Of a stretch of 8,723 bases of DNA, positions 5,911 through 8,723 are shown piece by piece. A program made the translations under genes and the position numbers. Under the pieces are notes generated by a model that was given only the letters and a program-made list of their open reading frames with translations, had not been told where the DNA came from and did not search any database. The first letter of the stretch is position 1, and every line of letters begins with the position of its first letter. This stretch comes from PALSA-1355 sp041499515 (lineage in GTDB: Bacteria > Planctomycetota > Planctomycetia > Pirellulales > PALSA-1355). The DNA is taken from positions 1 to 8,723 of the forward strand of contig JBGQKM010000254.1 of NCBI GenBank assembly GCA_041499515.1. The letters run 5' to 3'.

Positions 5911-5919
5911 ATCGTGAAG

Positions 5920-6156
5920 GTGGCGTCAGTTCAAGAACGAGTAATTGACATCGTCGCGGAACAGTTGGGCGTCGATAAAGAAAAGGTCACCCCCGAAACA
6001 TCATTCGTCAATGATCTGGGCGCCGATTCTCTGGATACCGTCGAGCTAGTGATGGAACTGGAAGAAGAGTTCGACATCACCATCCCCGATGATGCCGCGG
6101 AGAAAATCCAAACCGTGGGACAAGCGGTTCAATACATCGAGAATTCCCAGTCATAA
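5920..6156 (+). CDS. acpP: Acyl carrier protein
   Basis: This is the carrier on which fatty acids are built; a holo-ACP synthase attaches 4'-phosphopantetheine to the serine of DSL. From GTG 5920 the protein is 78 residues, the same length as E. coli AcpP, and strongly acidic. It shows ERVIDIVAEQLGVD in helix 1, then LGADSLDTVELVMELEEEF with the modified Ser37 (counting Met) and helix 2, the recognition helix for partner enzymes. It ends with IPDDAAEKIQTVGQAVQYI. The start is set by the GGAGG spacing and by the family N-terminus; GTG 5914 would add two residues, and an ATG far upstream at 5809 would add 37 unrelated residues. fabF begins 9 bp after the stop codon, so the two are surely co-transcribed. 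Confidence 0.97.
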   Translation: MASVQERVIDIVAEQLGVDKEKVTPETSFVNDLGADSLDTVELVMELEEEFDITIPDDAAEKIQTVGQAVQYIENSQS

Positions 6157-6165
6157 ACTGCATAC

Positions 6166-7416
6166 ATGAATCGGCGTGTCGTCGTAACCGGACTGGGGGC
6201 GGTCACCTCGCTGGGTTGTCGGATCGAAGATCTCTGGAAACGCGTTCTCGCGGGAGAAAGCGGCATCCACGAGATTCGTCTGTTCGATACCACCGGACAT
6301 AAGGTCCATTTCGGCGGTGACATCCACGATTGGTCCACCGGCGACTACATGTCGCCCAAAGATGCCAAACGCATCGACCGCTTCACGCAATTCGCCATGG
6401 TCGCCGGCATCGACGCGGTCCGCGACTCCGGCATCGACTTCTCCAAGCTCGATCCTTTCCGTAGCGGCGTGATCCTGGGTTCGGGCATCGGCGGACTGCA
6501 CGAAATCGAAACCCAGGTCGAACGCCTGTTGCACAAGGGCCCCGACAAGGTCTCGGCCTTCACGATTCCCAAGCTGATGCTCAACGCCGCCAGCGGCCAG
6601 CTTTCCATCGAGTACGGCTTGCGCGGCCCCAACTATGCCGTGGCCACCGCCTGCGCCAGCGCGAGCAACGCCATCGGCGATGCCTACAAAACCATCCAAT
6701 ACGACGACGTCGACGTCATGCTCACCGGTGGCAGCGAAGCGGCCATCACGCCCATGGGCATCAGCGGCTTTGCCAACATGCGGGCCCTGTCGGAACGCAA
6801 CGAAGAACCGCAAAAGGCCAGCCGGCCGTTCGATCGCGACCGCGATGGCTTCGTGCTCAGCGAAGGCGCCGGCGTGTTGGTTCTGGAAGAACTCGAACAC
6901 GCGCGAAAACGCGGAGCCAGAATCTACGCGGAAGTACTGGGCTTCGGCGCCAGTGCCGACGCCGGCCACATCACGCAGCCCGACGAGGGTGGAATCGGCG
7001 CGGCCCGGGCCATGCAACGGGCCTTGACCGACGGCCGGATCGATCCCTCGCGCGTCGGCTATATCAATGCCCACGGCACCAGCACGGTTCTAGGCGATAT
7101 GGCCGAAACCACGGCCATCAAGCGCGTTTTCGGCGATCACGCCCGGGAGTTGAGCATCTCCAGCACGAAGAGCCAATTGGGCCACCTGTTGGGCGCCAGC
7201 GGCGGCGTGGAACTGGTGCTCACGATTTTGGCGCTGCGCGACAGTGTCGTGCCGCCGACGATTAATCTTGACACGCCCGACCCGGCTTGCGACCTGGACT
7301 ACACGCCCGGTCAACCACGCCAGCGCAAGCTGGCGGTCGCCATGAGCAATAGCTTCGGTTTCGGCGGCCATAACGCGTCGGTCGTGGTCGGCCGGCTGGC
7401 CAATGGCCGCGATTGA
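6166..7416 (+). CDS. fabF: 3-oxoacyl-ACP synthase II (beta-ketoacyl-ACP synthase)
   Basis: FabF condenses acyl-ACP with malonyl-ACP, releasing CO2, to lengthen the fatty acid by two carbons. The 416-residue thiolase-fold protein keeps the E. coli FabF numbering for its active site: Cys163 in TACASASNA, His303 in NAHGTST, Lys335 in STKS and His340 in GHLLGASGG. The gating phenylalanine is Phe399 in NSFGFGGHN. RPFDRDRDGFVLSEGAG, in the middle of the protein, is another family block. Positions 337-338 are Gln-Leu where E. coli has Met-Thr, and the C-terminal loop is GGHN rather than GGTN, both probably ordinary lineage differences. No Shine-Dalgarno sequence is visible in the 9-bp gap after acpP, so translational coupling is likely. 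With no fabH in the cluster, chain initiation must be encoded elsewhere or be done by another enzyme. Confidence 0.97.
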   Translation: MNRRVVVTGLGAVTSLGCRIEDLWKRVLAGESGIHEIRLFDTTGHKVHFGGDIHDWSTGDYMSPKDAKRIDRFTQFAMVAGIDAVRDSGIDFSKLDPFRSGVILGSGIGGLHEIETQVERLLHKGPDKVSAFTIPKLMLNAASGQLSIEYGLRGPNYAVATACASASNAIGDAYKTIQYDDVDVMLTGGSEAAITPMGISGFANMRALSERNEEPQKASRPFDRDRDGFVLSEGAGVLVLEELEHARKRGARIYAEVLGFGASADAGHITQPDEGGIGAARAMQRALTDGRIDPSRVGYINAHGTSTVLGDMAETTAIKRVFGDHARELSISSTKSQLGHLLGASGGVELVLTILALRDSVVPPTINLDTPDPACDLDYTPGQPRQRKLAVAMSNSFGFGGHNASVVVGRLANGRD

Positions 7417-7417
7417 C

Positions 7418-7540
7418 CCCGCTGGCACCCGGGTGAGCGACCCCAACGCTGCCGCTGGCAAACTGCGCAGACTTGCCGCCAGGGTTCGGCCCGCGGAAGC
7501 GCCAGCGGGCCAGGACTGGGCACCCGGCCATCCGGGCCGG
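7418..7540. repeat. GC-rich intergenic segment with repeated CCGCTGGC motifs and stem-loops
   Basis: CCGCTGGCA occurs at 7419-7427 and again at 7452-7460, and its inverted form GCCAGCGG at 7501-7508. The 9-bp arms 7418-7426 and 7501-7509 are perfectly complementary. Further structures are the palindrome CACCCGGGTG (7426-7435), GCCCGC/GCGGGC (7489-7494 with 7505-7510) and CCGGCC/GGCCGG around a 5-nt loop (7524-7529 with 7535-7540). There are no T runs. It may end fabF transcription through structure alone, or be one copy of a dispersed intergenic repeat; the window alone cannot decide. Confidence 0.4.
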
Positions 7541-7558
7541 CCGCATCGCTAGCCGCTA

Positions 7559-7587
7559 TTGTCGCTCTCCGGCACGATCCCTATACT
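7559..7587 (+). promoter_or_regulatory. Promoter of the secretin-like gene
   Basis: TTGTCG (7559-7564, four of six) is followed after exactly 17 bp by TATACT (7582-7587, five of six). A start near 7594 gives a leader of about 77 nt to ATG 7671. The gene is therefore probably transcribed independently of the fab cluster. Confidence 0.5.
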
Positions 7588-7655
7588 TCCCGCCTTGCGC
7601 GACAGGATTTCGCGCGCGTCATGAATCGGCCAGCGGGGCACAAGCGGCGCGCAGG

Positions 7656-7663
7656 TAAGGAGG
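7656..7663 (+). promoter_or_regulatory. Perfect Shine-Dalgarno site of the secretin-like gene
   Basis: TAAGGAGG lies 7 bp before ATG 7671. It is the strongest ribosome site in the window and fixes both the frame and the start of the downstream gene. Confidence 0.85.
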
Positions 7664-7670
7664 CCGGCCA

Positions 7671-8723
7671 ATGCTCACCCGACGTTTGTTTATCGGCACG
7701 ACGCTCTTGTCGGTGGCCGGCATTGCGCAGGCCCAGGCGGCTGGCGACGCTCCCACGGCTTCGGCCGGCCGAACTCCTGCTGATGCGCAGCCGATCCCAG
7801 CGGCCTCCGGCGGAAACGCCAAATGGCGCACGCCGAATTCGGTCGCACGCGCCACGCCGTCTGCCGTCGACGGCCAGGCTCCGCTGCGCCCCGTCCCGAG
7901 TGGCGTCGCGCGTCAGCCCATCGCCCGGGTGACCGCAGGGCCAGGCAGCCTGCCCAATGACGCCGGACAGGAGTGGCGCGACTACGATATTACTCCCTAT
8001 ACGACCCGGGTCACGTCGACCAATCGCCCGGAACAGGCGATCCTCGACTGGATTCTGCGCGAAACCGGTTATGAAGCCTGGCACACGCAACCGCTGGCCG
8101 TGCTGAGCATCGACAACCGTCGCCTGCGCGTCTATCACACGCCCGAAATGCACGCGATCGTCTCGGAAATGGTCGACCGGTTTGTCAACACCGAGGCCGA
8201 ATCGCACAGTTTCGGGATGCGGGTGATCACCGTGCGCAGCCCCGATTGGCGGTCGAAATCGCATCGGCTGCTGCATCCGGTGGCGACCCAGACCCAGGGA
8301 GTGCAAGCCTGGCTGCTGGCCAAAGAGGATGCGGCGCTTCTGTTGGCCGATTTGCGACGCCGTATGGATTTTCAAGAGCACAGCACGCCCCACTTGCTGA
8401 TCAACAACGGCCAATCGAAGCAAATTACCGCCATGCAGACGCGCAACTACGTGCGCGAAGTGGCTTTGAAGTCCGATGCCTGGCCGGGCTTCGAGCCCCA
8501 AACGGCCCAGCTCGACGAAGGCTTCAAGCTGGAATTCAATCCTTTGCTGTCGCTGGACGGAAAAGTGGTCGACGCGGTGGTTCGTTGCGAGGTCGATCAG
8601 GTGGAGAAAATGATCCCGGTCACGATCGACGTGCCAACCGCGGTGGCACCGAAGCAACATACCAAGATCGAAGTGCCGCAAGCCATCTGCAGCCGCCTGC
8701 ACGAACGTTTTCGCTGGCCGGCC
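7671..8723 (+). CDS. Exported secretin-like protein, 3' end beyond the window
   Basis: From ATG 7671 the frame is open for 351 codons to the last base, without a stop. The N-terminus LTRRLFIG plus a hydrophobic run ending AQA at residues 19-21 is a signal peptide; its paired arginines could make it Tat-type, though Sec export is as likely. Residues 24-101 are a Pro/Ala/Gly-rich linker without evident fold. Residues 104-172 (DYDITPY, EQAILDWILRETGY, then VYHTPEMHAIVSEMVDRF) resemble the STN/secretin-N type of small domain. From 181 (FGMRVITV) the order is secretin-like: ALLLADLRRRMDF, then TPHLLINNGQSKQI (about 239-252), then GFKLEFNPLLSLDGKVVDAVV (from 284) and a PVTIDVP segment. This likeness is my reading by eye and unproven. 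The role could be an outer-membrane channel or a degenerate periplasmic relative. No pilus or secretion gene is nearby; fabF ends 254 bp upstream. Confidence 0.75.
   Translation, partial: MLTRRLFIGTTLLSVAGIAQAQAAGDAPTASAGRTPADAQPIPAASGGNAKWRTPNSVARATPSAVDGQAPLRPVPSGVARQPIARVTAGPGSLPNDAGQEWRDYDITPYTTRVTSTNRPEQAILDWILRETGYEAWHTQPLAVLSIDNRRLRVYHTPEMHAIVSEMVDRFVNTEAESHSFGMRVITVRSPDWRSKSHRLLHPVATQTQGVQAWLLAKEDAALLLADLRRRMDFQEHSTPHLLINNGQSKQITAMQTRNYVREVALKSDAWPGFEPQTAQLDEGFKLEFNPLLSLDGKVVDAVVRCEVDQVEKMIPVTIDVPTAVAPKQHTKIEVPQAICSRLHERFRWPA

Noticed and set aside
6151..7074. Minus-strand open frame of 307 codons over fabF
   Set aside because: It is a shadow of fabF; the composition is typical of reverse-frame GC-rich sequence and no family is recognisable.
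7581..8702. Minus-strand open frame of 373 codons
   Set aside because: It covers the secretin-like gene in antisense. The + strand frame has a perfect SD, a promoter and a signal peptide; the minus frame has none of these.
1..8723. tRNA, rRNA, CRISPR array, insertion sequence or phage genes
   Set aside because: I found no cloverleaf-like segment, no regularly spaced repeats, no transposase-like protein and no terminal inverted repeats with target duplications.

Overview
The window looks like a chromosomal stretch from a GC-rich bacterium, most likely a planctomycete of the Pirellulales type. That assignment is an inference from gene style: Tat-exported sugar-isomerase-like and amidohydrolase proteins, a fatty-acid cluster attached to rpmF without plsX or fabH, and an exported secretin-like protein behind fabF. 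No marker gene such as rRNA is present to prove it. I see no tRNA, rRNA, CRISPR array, insertion sequence or prophage gene.

Left part (1-3309). A possible C-terminal end of a + strand gene crosses the left edge (2-100). It faces a minus-strand operon of two genes: an amidohydrolase-2 family protein (2336 to 1398) and, 26 bp later, a xylose-isomerase-like TIM-barrel protein (1371 to 361). Both begin with twin-arginine signal peptides, so they probably act together outside the cytoplasm on sugar- or lactone-type compounds. The operon ends in a convincing intrinsic terminator (289-332). Upstream on the same strand, but separated by 226 bp, is a class I SAM-dependent methyltransferase (3309 to 2563).

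Centre (3310-7416). A 310-bp divergent region carries a promoter for the methyltransferase (minus strand) and a promoter for the fatty-acid cluster (plus strand). A 13-bp-arm dyad sits just upstream of the second. The cluster runs rpmF (ribosomal protein L32), fabD (malonyl-CoA:ACP transacylase, probable TTG start), fabG (3-oxoacyl-ACP reductase), acpP (acyl carrier protein, probable GTG start) and fabF (3-oxoacyl-ACP synthase II). FabD loads malonate onto AcpP, FabF condenses it with the growing acyl chain, and FabG reduces the resulting ketone. The 237 bp before acpP contain a possible second promoter and several stem-loops, which would fit separate, stronger expression of acpP.

Right part (7417-8723). 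After a 254-bp intergenic region with GC-rich repeats and a good promoter, a new + strand gene starts at 7671 behind a perfect TAAGGAGG. It runs off the right edge with 351 codons visible. The product has a signal peptide, a Pro/Ala-rich linker, an STN/secretin-N-like region and a C-terminal half resembling the secretin fold. It is the least explained gene here and the best candidate for something new. Most of the rest is ordinary housekeeping sequence.
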